The notes under the pieces are model-generated. The model was not told the DNA's origin and searched no databases. It saw only the letters and a list, made by a program, of their open reading frames with translations. From Cymodocea nodosa (Eukaryota; Streptophyta; Magnoliopsida; Alismatales; Cymodoceaceae), in assembly GCA_036874045.1 (NCBI GenBank), contig CM072347.1, positions 7,380,501 through 7,444,500 on the forward strand: a stretch of DNA of 64,000 nucleotides, in the 5' to 3' direction. The position numbers and the translations under genes were made by a program. Positions 10,978 to 22,927 of the stretch are shown here, one piece after another; the stretch's first letter is position 1, and the number at the start of each line of letters is the position of its first letter.

Positions 10978-11183
10978 GTCTCTTTTAGTTTAAACTAAGT
11001 TTCAGCATAATTTCTAATAAACTTCCAACATAAATTTTTCTCCTCTTGAATAGATTTTTCAATTTCATGTAAAACTTTATTGGAAAACGTATACCTAGAG
11101 TAAATATCTTTGATCTCACTTTCTATTTTTTGAAGTTCTATCTCCCTTTTCTAAACTTTTGTCATTCTACCATGTCTAGACAT
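10978..11183 (-). pseudogene. N-terminal scrap of Sirevirus-like ORF3
   Basis: Starting at ATG 11183 on the minus strand it reads MSRHGRMTKV, then a stop where the homologue has Gln, and on through DIYSRYTFSNKVLHEI and WKFIRNYAET. It matches ORF3 at 60992-60792 nearly residue for residue. It is cut by LTR B at 10978. Confidence 0.75.
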
Positions 11184-11790
11184 TATCGATTAATCTCTGC
11201 TTTTCACTGTAGAACTTAGTGGAAGTAAAGATTTTCAATCTAGCGTTTTACAAAGGTAGAAAGATGAAAGGTTGTTAGTAAAACATTTATAACTCTTTGG
11301 GTTTATAAATGGATAAATGAATTCAATCATTGAAATCATAAATATAAGATCCATTTTTCATAAATAACTCGGAAGCTCAAGATAATTGTACGAGTTTTAC
11401 AATCTATCAGAGTAGAAGACTTAGCGTAATTGTTTGTGTAAAGAAAATAAGCACTAGCTAAGTAAAAAAAAAAGAAACAAAATGAGAAACTTAAAGACTT
11501 ATGATAAATATTCTACTTTTATGAGCAATGAAGCACATAACTATACGACAAACTAGAATAGTTACTATCATATTTTAAGCCTTTCATAAAAATATAATAA
11601 TACTATGTTAACTATTTGAGCTTCTAAGATAGATATGCTGAAAAGTCGAAGACTTAAGCATAACTGTTTGAGTTTCTTAAAGAGATAAAATATAAGAATT
11701 TAAAACAGAAACTCAAATAAAAACCTAACTATTCAAGTTTGTAGGATAATAAAACATAATGTATTGTTGTGAAAAGTTAAACCATAAACT
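11184..11790. other. Region upstream of the ORF3 scrap, no gene
   Basis: The part 11184-11300 matches the leader upstream of ORF3 at 60993-61120. The rest is AT-rich with AACTCGAATAG-type repeats and has no ORF or recognised end. Confidence 0.5.
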
Positions 11791-13748
11791 TGTTTATACA
11801 GTAGTGCCAGAAAACTTGTTTAATTTGTTTTTGAGCTTATATAAATAATTACTTTTAGAAATACACAAACAACCTTTCACATAAATTAGATATTAAATCC
11901 AATCTGTATTTTTAACTATAAGTTCATAGTGTATATTGTATTTATGTGTAAGTACAGGCCGATCCCACAGAGATTAAGTAAGAATTGTGTACTGTTCCGA
12001 TTTTTATATTGGAGTTTATATGTGTTCAGTAAGCACTCCGTTGAGTTACAATTAATACAACAGACCTAGTTTGTGGAGTTATGGTTAACTCAATGGACTA
12101 ACCTCGTGGACTTAAGTTAACTCCACGAGCCTATTTTTCTAGTTGAATACTGTTATTTACAAAGGAATTCGACCAACTATTGGGCGGTTCCACAAAATGT
12201 AAATAACATTAATAAAACTCTTTAATGTTAGTTAATATTAGATTTATCATTAAGCAATACTAACATTCAGATATTTCAAACAGTAACCATTAAAATCTTT
12301 AAGTATCTAGAACAAATCAATTTCAGTAAACAATAAAACTATTTTCTATTTTCTGACTCAAACAAATATAAAACATTCACAATATGGACAATGATAACAT
12401 TAATCACAATACAAAATAAACAATACAACACTTTAATACTAAATGTAAACACGGATAATTGATTGTTTTTGGTATTTTTGTTTTAATATGTTCCTAAAGA
12501 TGAATGAAAGGTGAAATGTAAAGATCTCTATCGACAATAAAAACTTCTGTCACTACATGCGACGCGATTACACTACTAAAAACTTAGTCACTTACAATCT
12601 TGCCTCCTCTCCCTATAGAATCATGAATCAAGAATTGTAAGATGATCTCCTCTTTAGCATACTGGCATCAACTCGAAACCAGGGCTAGAAGCTTTACGAT
12701 CTCTTGAGATATGAGTTGGTGCTTGGTGAAAATGGCTTCCCTTCCCGTGACGCAATCACTTCTCACAGTGGTTGTTAGTCACCGTGTTTGGCTTGGAATC
12801 GACCCAAAATCTGGAAAGTATCCTTATAGACCTTCGATGGTTGGTGATTTTGGTGGTGGTATGGAGCTTCAGGGAACTTCCGATGCTTCTTGTAGTTAGT
12901 GCGATTCTCCACCTCTACACACACACTTCTTCATCTTTCTCCTCTTCTTTTATATTTCTTTCTGTAGTAACTACTTCTGCTTAGATGATCAGTTGGATTT
13001 CCTTCATTCATATCAACGATGGCGATCTCTTCTTCATTCCACGAGTGAATTCTTACATGATACGTGCAATCATGGTTTCTCTTCGACTTTCCTGTTTCTG
13101 TAACTGCTATAGTGGCATATTAGAAAATAAATGGTCCGTGAAGTTACAGATAACTCGACAGACTTACTTCATTGATTTAACTATAAAACACGTGTAATAA
13201 AGAAATAACTTATAAGCTACTAACACAATGTGTTACATTAGTATATATTCAAGTAACTCAACGCGTATAGTTATGCTAACTTAACGAGTTATACATGTGC
13301 AACTCACGTGACGTAATAAAGCATTTAAATTCAACATGTGCATAATTCTAGCTTAACGAGTTTAGATATACAACTTATAGTTTTTATTCACTAACTCAAT
13401 AAGTTGTTACTTGTACCTTTTACACATTTAAGCCTTTAACTCAACGGGTTGTTACTATGTATCTAAATATTCTTTTAGCATTTAAAACATAACTGTCCGA
13501 TACATAAAATGTAACTCTCTAAAATAACATAAAATTCGGATACTTAAGAATTTCAAAGCCTGTAACTTACTGACAATTTAGAAATCTACTTAATTAGCAT
13601 TAATTCCTTGAAATTATGCAGATTCTTTCATTAAAGCATATAATAGTGCAATTATAACATAATGGCTTAATTCTCATATGATAAGCTAAATATTATGCAA
13701 TTAACCATCATTTAACTGTTAATATTATACACCTTTTCATTCTAAACA
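11791..13748 (-). mobile_element. LTR C of the L family (3' LTR of the inverted F-box element)
   Basis: About 1958 bp, almost the length of LTR D (1959 bp). On the minus strand it begins TGTTTAGAATG at 13748, right after the element's purine tract. It has TATA at about 12950 and the CTCCCTATAG block near 12610 shared with LTRs A, B and D. The block 13195-13380 matches a Sirevirus-like LTR (25985-26150, 51870-52020) and is missing from LTR D. Confidence 0.8.
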
Positions 13749-13761
13749 CTTCCCTCATACT
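13749..13761 (-). other. Polypurine tract of the inverted F-box element
   Basis: Minus-strand AGTATGAGGGAAG abuts LTR C, corresponding to 6744-6756 of the plus copy. Confidence 0.65.
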
Positions 13762-15556
13762 TAAATTTTGCTAGTCCCTTAGCAAACTACTAAGATCTAA
13801 CTAGTTGATTTTTCTAAAGTTGCTAGAATTAATTCTTCATTTTGTATCTTTAGAATACATAGATTAGATTACTATAAAGATATTTTGTATTAATTCAGTA
13901 ATCTAATTTAACATTGTTTTCTCCTCTTCAACCTGCAAATATATTTAAAACATATGTAAATTACATACAAAATATATTAGCATCACATAGGTGGTAATTA
14001 TATTATCATTTTTTTTCTTCTTTTCAACATCTGTTATCCCGAATTTTCTAATATAATTTCTAGAATAAATTTCAACTCATACGAATCAAAACACAATCCA
14101 ATTCAATATGATTAAAACAAGTAGAATAATGAATTGTATCTCAAATAAACAACTTCAAAAGTGTAATCTAGATTCATACTTCAGCAATCTTAGATAATAG
14201 AAAATATACTTGATTCAAAAGATTTCAATATTTCACAAAACACTTTTATCTTTTCAGAACAGTATAAGCATATTTGTACTTTAAAAGTTAATTTGAAAAG
14301 CTTTAATCATACAAGAGCTTTCTAGTGTACCCATGTATCGAGCTTTTAATCAACAATCCCATATTTGATCAGGATCTTAGGTTGCTAGATTTAAAGAGCC
14401 CTTGTTCAGGTCAACAATCCTTACATACCTATCTGCTCAAGTACAAAAAGTCTTGTGATCAAACAAGTCAATAAACTTTCAAAGTTTTTCTCTTTTTTTT
14501 TCTTTTCTTTTCAACACAGTATATATACATATTTCATTAATATAGATGCAATAAAACACAAATCTCATATAATCTTCCTTCTATTATTTACTGAAAACAT
14601 GAATCCATATCAATAAGCTCATACTTTTTCTATAGTTTAATAAGATTTACACATAAATCATTCTACAAGTTTAATTAATCAAATTAAATGTATCCTTGAT
14701 CATATGTAGTTCATTTAATCCAAAAATCAACATTTCAGCTCTTACAGGATTTCATATCATTTTCTGAATTTCAGTTAAGCATTCTGATTTCTTTTTAAAA
14801 TCGTGAAACTGTTAAACTCATAAAATTCAGCAAAAACATAAGATACTCACATTTGTATTAATAGTAAAATTTTGTAGCATCTTATATAAGATTCTAACTA
14901 TAACCTTCCAGCAATTACAGTTCTTAAAAATCTTACAGTTTCAATTATCAAATAGTTATAGTAAATTCATAAAAAAAATTTCAATTTCAATTTCCACAGA
15001 AATTTCCAGCACCATTCTAATTCCTCTAATTAACAAAATTACTTGGCTTTTAATCTAATTACCTCCCCCCCATACCTACATTTTACATTGTCTTCAATGT
15101 AAAAGATTTTACAGTAAATACAGTAATTGTTAGCAGGCATGAATATTGTTTCATGGACTTAGCATCAAACTCAACAAACTTAATTCATTGAGTTAATTAA
15201 TAACTCCACGAACTGAGTTTAAATGTAAATTTAGGATAAGTAATTAAGTACATACCTTATTCTTTTGTGTCTACTTCAATATTTTCTGATTTTTGATTCT
15301 GAAAAACTTTTCATTCACACGTAAAAGCAGAATATATAACAAAATAACAAAACATAAATTGTTAAATCAGTGTCTTGTGTGGAACCTAGGCTCCTATGCC
15401 TTTGGTGGCTCACAAGTAAGCCAATTGGTTTCCCAGAATAAATACCAACAAATTGGATTGATATTTTATTTTTTTCTTTTCTTTTTATAAGATTAAGAAT
15501 TTTCTTTCGTTTCTAACAATAAATGCAGAATACACACAACATTAAAAGTACAAAAT
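13762..15556 (-). other. Non-coding tail of the inverted F-box element
   Basis: Reverse-complement copy of 5026-6743, with no ORF. It keeps the extra purine tract (+ strand ACCTCCCCCCCATACC near 15061) and the ACATTGTC lead, so both copies carry two purine tracts. Confidence 0.7.
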
Positions 15557-16111
15557 CACAATTTAAGAACATGATTGAAAAGTATAAACAAATAGAATAA
15601 ACGTGTCAGTCTAAGCAAACTTTTTAGGCATAATTCTTCTTGCTATTAATTCTATTTTAATGTAGTCTGCTCTCTTTTTTAACTTGTAAACTTGTAGTAT
15701 GTTATCAATACAAAATATAAGTGTATTTCCATTAATGAATTGAAATGCAAAAAGGGATCCTTTTTTGTTCTAAGATAATGTAGTTGTTTCTATTTCTACA
15801 TATATTTCATTATATCCCTCTTCCCACTTCCATTCACTTAGGTCTTTCATAATCCATATTTGAAATTTCATTAATTCATCCCACCATCTTATCAAATATA
15901 AAGTAGGATCATCATATTCATTATACCACATTCCTAATCGAATTTTATCATATTCTGCAAACGGTGGTTTAGCTATATCACTTAGTATAGGCAATATTTC
16001 TATAAAGTCATCATCATAACTGTCTATGCTTACTATGTATAAATCAAATCTAAATGCAACTGATACATCTGACACTAAATATATATATCTATCAAGTATG
16101 ACATGTATGTT
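15557..16111 (-). pseudogene. F-box protein gene (copy 2), C-terminal part, split by a copia element
   Basis: The reverse strand encodes the C-terminal half of the F-box protein: VILDRYIYLVSDVSVAF, WYNEYDDPTLYLIRWWDEL, FQIWIMKDLSEWKWEE. It keeps the Trp that is a stop in copy 1. A TAG near 15770 replaces the next Trp, after which PKKF-type sequence continues to about 15557. The 5' side is interrupted at 16111 by the copia element 16112-21600. After it, 21601-21634 continues the F-box sequence before a second insertion removes the rest. Confidence 0.75.
16107..16111. repeat. Target-site duplication, left (ATGTT)
   Basis: ATGTT precedes the LTR and is repeated exactly at 21601-21605, flanking the copia element. 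Confidence 0.9.
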
Positions 16112-16484
16112 TGTGATGCGTGTGTCTTCCATCAAGTATATGTATGTGTCATTGAATATGGTTGCATTTCTTTGATAATTTGTACAGGGGCAAACTTGTC
16201 TTTTAGGTATCACCAACCGCTGCCCCTATATATGTAAGGGGTCATCCACGTCCAAGGGATGCCATGCCAAACCATCCCTTGATTTTGTTCTCCCACTTCT
16301 TTGTACCAATAACCATACAGCAAGGAATCACGATAGATTGATCACCCATGGACGTACTCGTGTTGGGGAACCACGTAAATTTGTTGTTCTTCGAATTCTC
16401 CACTCGCAATCCTCTCTTTCACGCAGATCTCTTCTCCACGTTACCCCTAGATGCTCCACGTTTGTTTGATCTTTCAGCACAACA
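16112..16484 (+). mobile_element. 5' LTR of TNT1-94-like copia element
   Basis: 373 bp, TGTGATGCGTG to GCACAACA, the same length as the 3' LTR 21228-21600. By eye they differ at about 22 positions, mostly transitions. TATATATG near 16230 is a candidate TATA box. Confidence 0.92.
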
Positions 16485-16486
16485 AC

Positions 16487-16502
16487 TGGTATTAGAGCCA
16501 GG
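16487..16502 (+). other. Primer-binding site (initiator Met tRNA)
   Basis: TGGTATTAGAGCCAGG differs by one C-to-T from the usual copia site TGGTATCAGAGCCAGG and lies 2 nt after the LTR. Confidence 0.9.
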
Positions 16503-16542
16503 TTGGACATCTCCAGGTTTGCATCTAAAGTTTCAAAGAGTT

Positions 16543-16916
16543 TCATCAAGGTTCAAGCCATTTCCACAAGGGATCTCTCCATTGTTGTAACTGCCGTCGT
16601 CGTTGACGCCAGTCTGCACACTCCGACGCCAAGTCGTGCGCCTTCCTCATCTGTGCTCCATTGCATCTCAAAGTTTGAGGACATGTAGTAAACTTCCTGA
16701 AATTCTTTCCTTTAAAATTTTGAAGAGATTGATCAAGGTTCAAGCCATTTCTGTAAGGATATCCCCCATTGTCGCAACTGTCGTCATTGTCGGCACCAGT
16801 CTACACACTCCGACACCAAGTCGTGCGCCTTCCTTGTCCGTGTTCCGTTGCATCTCAAATTTTGCGGACATGTAGTAAGCTTCTTGAAATTCCTTCCTTT
16901 AAAATTTTGCGATCAG
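16543..16916 (+). repeat. 187-bp tandem duplication in the copia leader
   Basis: Units 16543-16729 and 16730-16916 share ATCAAGGTTCAAGCCATTTC, CACTCCGAC.CCAAGTCGTGC and GGACATGTAGTAA at a constant 187-bp offset. ORF-like frames here are leader sequence, not genes. Confidence 0.85.
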
Positions 16917-17236
16917 AAGTATCGTATTCAGAGAGATACAGCAGGAGGCATCTAGCTAAGGCGCAGTAGTTTTCTAGACGAGTGACTCTTTGATTGTCGG
17001 ATTTTGGGCATTTTGTGATTGTGGTTTTGTGCTTGGTTTGTGTGAGTATTTGCTACTGTTTTGTGATAAGTAGTGTGCTTGGCTTGTGGCTGATTGCATT
17101 TCATTGAAATCAGTAGTTTCAATAGCATATTATTGTTGAGATATTGCTTGCTATTGTGTACCTTGCTATAGAATTGTGTTTGTTGAAATCACATTGTATC
17201 TCGTGTGTATTGCTGGTTGTTTGTTGTTTTGAAAAC

Positions 17237-20200
17237 ATGAATACTTCAGGGTTGAAGATAGAAAAGTTTGATGGTAAGAATAGCTTCAGCTTATGGCAAA
17301 TTAAGATGAAAGCACTTCTAAAGCAACAAGGTATTTGGGCTCCTTTAAATAAGGAAACTACTTTGAACAGAAATTCGCTAGAGTTGGAATTGCAGGAGGA
17401 GAAAGCTCACTCCACCATCTTGTTGTGTTTGTCTGATGAAGTTATAATAGAAGTTGCTGATGAATCTACCTCGTTAGGTCTTTGGTAGAAACTTGAGTCA
17501 TTGTATATGACTAAGTCTTTAACAAATAAATTGTTGTTAAAGCAGAGATTGTTCTCTTTAAAGATGATAGAAGGTGTCCCTCTTAAGCAACATTTAGATC
17601 AGCTAAATGCTATTCTGATGAAACTCAAGAATATTGGAGTAATCATAGAAGATGAAGATGCAGCTCTTATCTTGCTTTGTTCACTCCCATTGAGTTATGA
17701 AAACTTTGTTCAGTCTTGTGTAGTTGGAAGAGATTCAATTACATTGGAAGAAGTGAGGTCCAGCCTTCATTCCAGGGAGCTCAGGCATATAGTGCATGGT
17801 AGAAACAAGGCAAGTGGTGTTGGCCTCTCAGCTCAGTAGCAAGAGAATAGGGGAAGAAGCCAGAGACAAGGTGGAGGGAAGAATAGAAGCAGAAGCAAGT
17901 TGAAGGGCAAGTATTCTAGGGATACTTGCCATTACTGTAAGGAGAAAGGACATTGGAAATCACATTGTCCCAAGTTTATAAACAAAGGAAAGGCTATTGT
18001 GGCAGAAACCAGTTCTGCGTCAAGTGATGACTTTTCTCTTACAGTTTGTTGCAGTGCCTATTCTGATGATCAATGGATTATGGACTCAGGAGCTTCACAT
18101 CATATGACTCATACTAGGGAGTATTTTGACACCTACGAGCAGGTGGAGGGTGGTCAAGTGACTTTGGCCAATGATGATGTATGTTCTAGAGTTGGTGTGG
18201 GCACTATAAAATTTAAACTGCATGATAGCACAATTAGAATTCTGGAGGACGTTTAGCACGTCCCAAAGCTTGGAAAAAGTCTGATCTCACTGATGGCCCT
18301 TGATGCTAAGGGTTATAGATATACAGGTGGTGAGGGGAAGATCAGCATATTGAAAGGCTCGTTAGTTGTTATGAAGGGAACCAAATCTAGTCCCTTATAC
18401 ATTTTGCAAGGCACTCCAATTGTTGGCGTACTATATCAGCTATATCTAGTCTATAGGATTTTTCTGTCATGTGGCACTCAAGGATGGGTCATTTGGGGTA
18501 GAAACTGAGTAGTCTGGGCAAGTTTGATGGGCACAAGGTTGCTTGTATTGACATGTGCAAGCATTGTGTCTTTAGCAAACAGAAAAGAGTGTCATTTGCA
18601 CACAGTTAGCATAGCTCCAAGGGAGTTCTTGATTATATTCATGCTGATTGTTGGGGGCCTTCATGCTAGCCTTCTATTACAGGTTCCAGATATTTTCTTT
18701 CCATCATTGACTGTCATTCAAGGATGAACTGGGTTTTCTTTTTGACACACAAAAGTGAAGCTTTTTCTTGCTTCAAGCATTGGAAGAAGTAGGTAGAAAA
18801 CCAAACAGACAAAAAGGTAAAATATCTTAGAACTGATAATGGTCTTGAGTTTTGTTCTCAAGAATTTGATAACTTTTGTAAAGATGAAGGCATTACACGG
18901 CATAACACTGTTAGGTATACCCCTCAGCAAAATGGAGTGGCTGAAAGATTCAATAGAACACTCCTAGAAAAGGCACGTTGTATGCTGTCTCATGTAGGTT
19001 TAAGCAAGAAGTTTTGGGTAGAGGCTGTTAACACAGCTTCCTATCTGGTGAACAGGTCCCCTTCTAGTGCCTTAGATGGGAAGATACCTCTTGAGGTATG
19101 GTTGAAAAGATCTGCTAGTTATTCAAAGCTCAGAATTTTCGAGTGTCCAGCTTACTATCATGTGAACAATGGCAAGCTGGAACCACATGCCAAGAAAGGC
19201 ATATTTGTGGGCTATGGTATTGGTGTAAAAGGATACAGGATATATGATATTGAATCTCACAAAGTAATATATAGCCGTGATGTTACTTTTGATGAGAATT
19301 CTCTTTTGCAGGCAATAGATAAACTAGTAGGTGAAACACCAGAAATTGAGCACATCCTTCCTGAACAGATGGAGATAGATGACACACAGCAACCGCCTAT
19401 CATTGATCAAGTTGAAATTAGAGAAATCTCATTTGAAACTTAGGAAAATGAAGTTGAGGAGGAAGAGGTGGAGCAACCACCACCAAAAACCATTGGCAAA
19501 GATCGTCCTACAAGAAACATTAGACCTCTGATTAGATATGGCTACGATAGTTTGGTTGCTTTTGCCTTACAAGTAGCAGTTGAGGTGGAGGATTCTATTG
19601 ATCCACCTACATATGAAGCTGCACTGAAAGATTTAGAAGCTGGTCTTTGGATGTCTGCTATGGAGGAGGAACTCCAATCTCTCCATAAGAACAAGACTTG
19701 GGAATTGGTGAAACGTCTAAAGAACACAAATATTGTTGGTTGCAAATGGGTCTATAAGAAGAAGATTGGGACTCAAGGCAATGCAGGTGTGCAGCACAAG
19801 GCAAGATTAGTCGCCAAAGGTTATTCACACTGAGAAGGATTTGACTTCAAAGAGGTATTTGCTCCTGTTGTACGTCATACATCTATTAGAATTTTGTTAT
19901 CCATTGCTGCAGCACAGAATTTAGAATTGGAACAACTAGATGTAAAGACGGCCTTCTTGCATGGTGAGTTGGAAGAAAATATTTGGATGGAACAACCAAC
20001 AGGGTTTGTGGTGAAAGGTAAATCTGATTGGGTGTGCAAATTAAATAAGTCTTTGTATGGACTTAAACAGTCACCATGATAATGGTACAAAAGGTTTGAT
20101 GTCTTTATAGTTAAAGTTGGTTTTAGACGTAGCAACTATGATTCATGTGTATATGTTAAAACTCTTGATAAGAGTACACATGTTTATTTGTTATTGTATG

Positions 20201-21159
20201 TTGATGATATTCTTATAGCTGCGAAGAATATCGAAGTGATACAGGAGCTGAAGGACACATTAAAATCAGAATTTGATATGAAGGATCTTGGTCTAGCTGG
20301 CAGAATTCTTGGAATGGAGATTAGGCGTGTAAGAAATTCTGGTAAGCTATTTTTGAATCAACAAAAGTATATTGAGAAGATCCTTAGCAGATTTGGTATG
20401 GCTTCAAGCAAAGCCATTAGCACGCCTTATGACAGAAATGTCAAATTGTCATCTGTGATGTGTCCACAAACTGATTCTAAAAAGCTTGATATGTAGTGAG
20501 TTCCTTATGCATAGGCAATTGGATGTCTTATGTATGCTATGGTATGCACTAGACCTGATCTAGCATATCCTTTGAGTGTTGTTAGTAGGTTCATGTCCAA
20601 TCCGGGCAGGGAACATTGGAAAGCAGTTAAAAGGATATTCAGATATTTGAAAGGAACTCCAGGTGTTGGCTTGATGTATGTAGCAGATCAAGGTTGTACT
20701 ATGGCTGGTTATACAGACTTAGACTATGCAGGTGATGTTGACAGAAGGAGATCATTATCTGGTTATGTCTTTACATTTGCAGGTTCTATTGTGAGTTGGA
20801 AATCAACTCTTCAGCCTACGGTATCTCTATCCACAACTGAGGTTGAATATGTGGTTATGATAGAAGTTGCAAAGGAAGGGATTTGGTTGAAAGGCTTACT
20901 TGGAGACTTTGGTTGGCACATTGATAAAGCTGATATCTTCTGTGATAGTCTTAGCGCTATTTGTCTCTCCAAAGATAATGTCTTTCATGATAGAACTAAA
21001 CATATTGATGTTAAGTATCACTTCCTCAGGAATGAAGATAGGATAAAGATTATGAAGGTCAACACAAAAGACAATCCGGTTGATATGTTTACAAAGGGTG
21101 TTGTTGAAAGCAAGTTCAAGCATTGCTTGGACTTACTCAACATCTATTGCTGTTGCTAA
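17237..21159 (+). pseudogene. gag-pol: TNT1-94-like copia gag-pol polyprotein, decayed
   Basis: One long polyprotein frame starts at ATG 17237 (MNTSGLKIEKFDG, a typical copia gag start). In order: gag; CCHC knuckle (CHYCKEKGHWKSHC, 17928-17969); protease (DSGASHHMT near 18083); integrase (NGVAERFNRTLLEKAR near 18940, followed by the IFVGY block); RT with YVDD at 20197-20208 and LDVKTAFLHGELEE; RNase H and the NPVDMFTKG end. Breaks: stops at 17486, 17837, 18254, 18506, 18725, 19441, 19831, 20077 and 20494, plus one frameshift between 18727 and 18937. Several stops are Gln-to-stop changes. It cannot be autonomous now. The order gag-PR-IN-RT-RH defines copia. Confidence 0.93.
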
Positions 21160-21211
21160 CCCAAGTTGGGTCTTGGTGATCCATCACCTATTCGTGGTGA
21201 AGACTGATGAA

Positions 21212-21227
21212 AGACAAGGTGGAGATT
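21212..21227 (+). other. Polypurine tract of the copia element
   Basis: AAGACAAGGTGGAGATT directly precedes the 3' LTR. Confidence 0.7.
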
Positions 21228-21600
21228 TGTGATGCGTGTGTCTTCCATCAAGTATATATATTTGTCATTGAATATGGTTGTATTTCTTTGATAATTTGTA
21301 TAAGGGCAAACTTATCTTTTGGGTATCACCAACCGTTGCCCCTATATATGTAAGGGGTCATCTACGTCCAAGGGATGTCATGCCAAACCATCCCTTGATT
21401 TTGTTCTCCCCCTTCTTTGTACCAACAACCATACAGCAAGGAATCACGATAGATTGATCACCCGTAGACGTGCCCGTGTTGGGGAACCACGTAAATTTGT
21501 TGTTCTTCGAATTCTCCACTCGCAATCTTCTCTTCTACGTAGATCTCTTCTCCACGCTACCCCTAGATGCTCCACGTTTGTTTGATCTTTCCGCACAACA
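21228..21600 (+). mobile_element. 3' LTR of TNT1-94-like copia element
   Basis: 373 bp, colinear with 16112-16484 and followed by the ATGTT target duplication. The element spans 16112-21600 (5489 bp) and is structurally complete. Confidence 0.92.
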
Positions 21601-21634
21601 ATGTTGTTAATTAATGCTTTCTGTCCTAGATATA
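21601..21634 (-). pseudogene. Residual F-box sequence between two insertions
   Basis: ATGTTGTTAATTAATGCTTT... is the reverse complement of about 4452-4487 in F-box copy 1, including the TTTCTGTCCTAGATATA stretch. It shows that the copia element and the next LTR both inserted into one F-box copy. Confidence 0.75.
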
Positions 21635-22810
21635 TGTAGGATCATTGTATCACAAGAGGGGGGTGAATTGTGTCTTTAGTAATTATAATTACTAGTGGAT
21701 AAAACAAGAGCACAAAACACTCGTAAATAAAATTCTATTCTTTATAAACTTTAAAGAAAGAATTTACAATATCTTTTTAGCTCAATTCCCTTCTTGACAG
21801 TTTCAATACAGTAATGTCTGATATACAATTTAAATAGAAAATGAAGTCCTTATTCAAAACTAATTTCAAATTGTATAAAACCTGATTTTTATGCACGTAG
21901 CTCCTTTCCTTCTTTTTGTTCAACTTCTGTATCTCTTCTTCTCTAGTTGTCGAACTTCCAAACTTCTTACGTTTGCAGCTCCTTTTCTGAGATTGCTTGG
22001 AATTTTGAACTTCTTCTAATATTGAAGAATTTTTCTAGATATGAATATTCATATTTGATTTTTCAGTTTGGGATCTTGCTTGTAATGTAGCTCGTACTCT
22101 CTATTAGTAGTCGAACTTTGTCTTCACGTTCAGCATGTTCATCCACTTAATTCATAATCCACGTACTAATTTTTTTCTTTAATTCAAATTACTATCTTTT
22201 TGAATTTCCACTTTCTCCACTATCATTTTGAATTTCCATGATTTCCACTCGTAGATTCACCAAAACTTTATCTTCTTGAAGACTTGTAGAATATCTTCTA
22301 AGTCTTCATTTTAGTCGAACACTTATCATTTAAGTCTTGTAAAAACTCGAACACTTATCTGTAACTCTTTAAGTTTTTGCACTTACAAAACACGTGATTG
22401 AACATAGAAACTTATATGTTCGTTAGTCATTTTATAAAACTTAAACAATTGTCTATCCATGTGTATAAAAACTCGAATAGTTATCTAACTCTTTGATTTT
22501 CATTACCAAACGCACATGAAAAACATGTGACAATTTAAAACATTAAAAACACACGTGTAGATAACTTAACTATACGAGTTTTTAACATAACTCTTTGACT
22601 AAATCGAAACATTAACTATCTGAAAGTTTAACTATCCAAAAATCTAACTATTCGAAAACTTTAACTATTCAAAAACTTTAACCATCTGAAAGTTAACTAT
22701 CCGAAAACTTTTCAACATTTAATTACGTGACTATTATACTTAGAAAATATTATTTAGACTTATTTATAAACTTTAATAAAGCATTTATCATCAAAAAAAA
22801 ATTCCTAACA
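21635..22810 (-). mobile_element. 3' LTR of a Sirevirus-like copia element (family S2)
   Basis: About 1176 bp, TGTAGGATCATTG to CCTAACA on the + strand, homologous to 56833-58064. It has the G-run motif GAGGGGGGTGAATTGTG near its U5 end, typical of Sirevirus LTRs. The U3 side holds AACTCGAATAGTTATC repeats. It is followed by purine tracts on the minus strand, so it is the element's 3' LTR. Confidence 0.8.
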
Positions 22811-22927
22811 ATCTCCTCCTTTTTGATGATGTCAAAACTTAATATGTCAAATAATCTATCTTCTCCCCATTTTTGGCATTATAAAAAAGTAAATAAAATG
22901 TAAGGAAGAAAAACTTGCTAAGTATAT
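22811..22927 (-). other. Purine tracts and 3' internal end of the S2 element
   Basis: Minus-strand AAAAAGGAGGAGAT abuts the LTR and a second tract (AAAATGGGGAGAAG) follows about 45 nt upstream. This matches the multiple tracts at 58065-58170. Interrupted at 22928 by a solo LTR. Confidence 0.7.

Noticed and set aside
16328..16969. Cluster of overlapping frames
   Set aside because: They lie in the copia LTR and its 187-bp leader duplication. The two units do not preserve frame.
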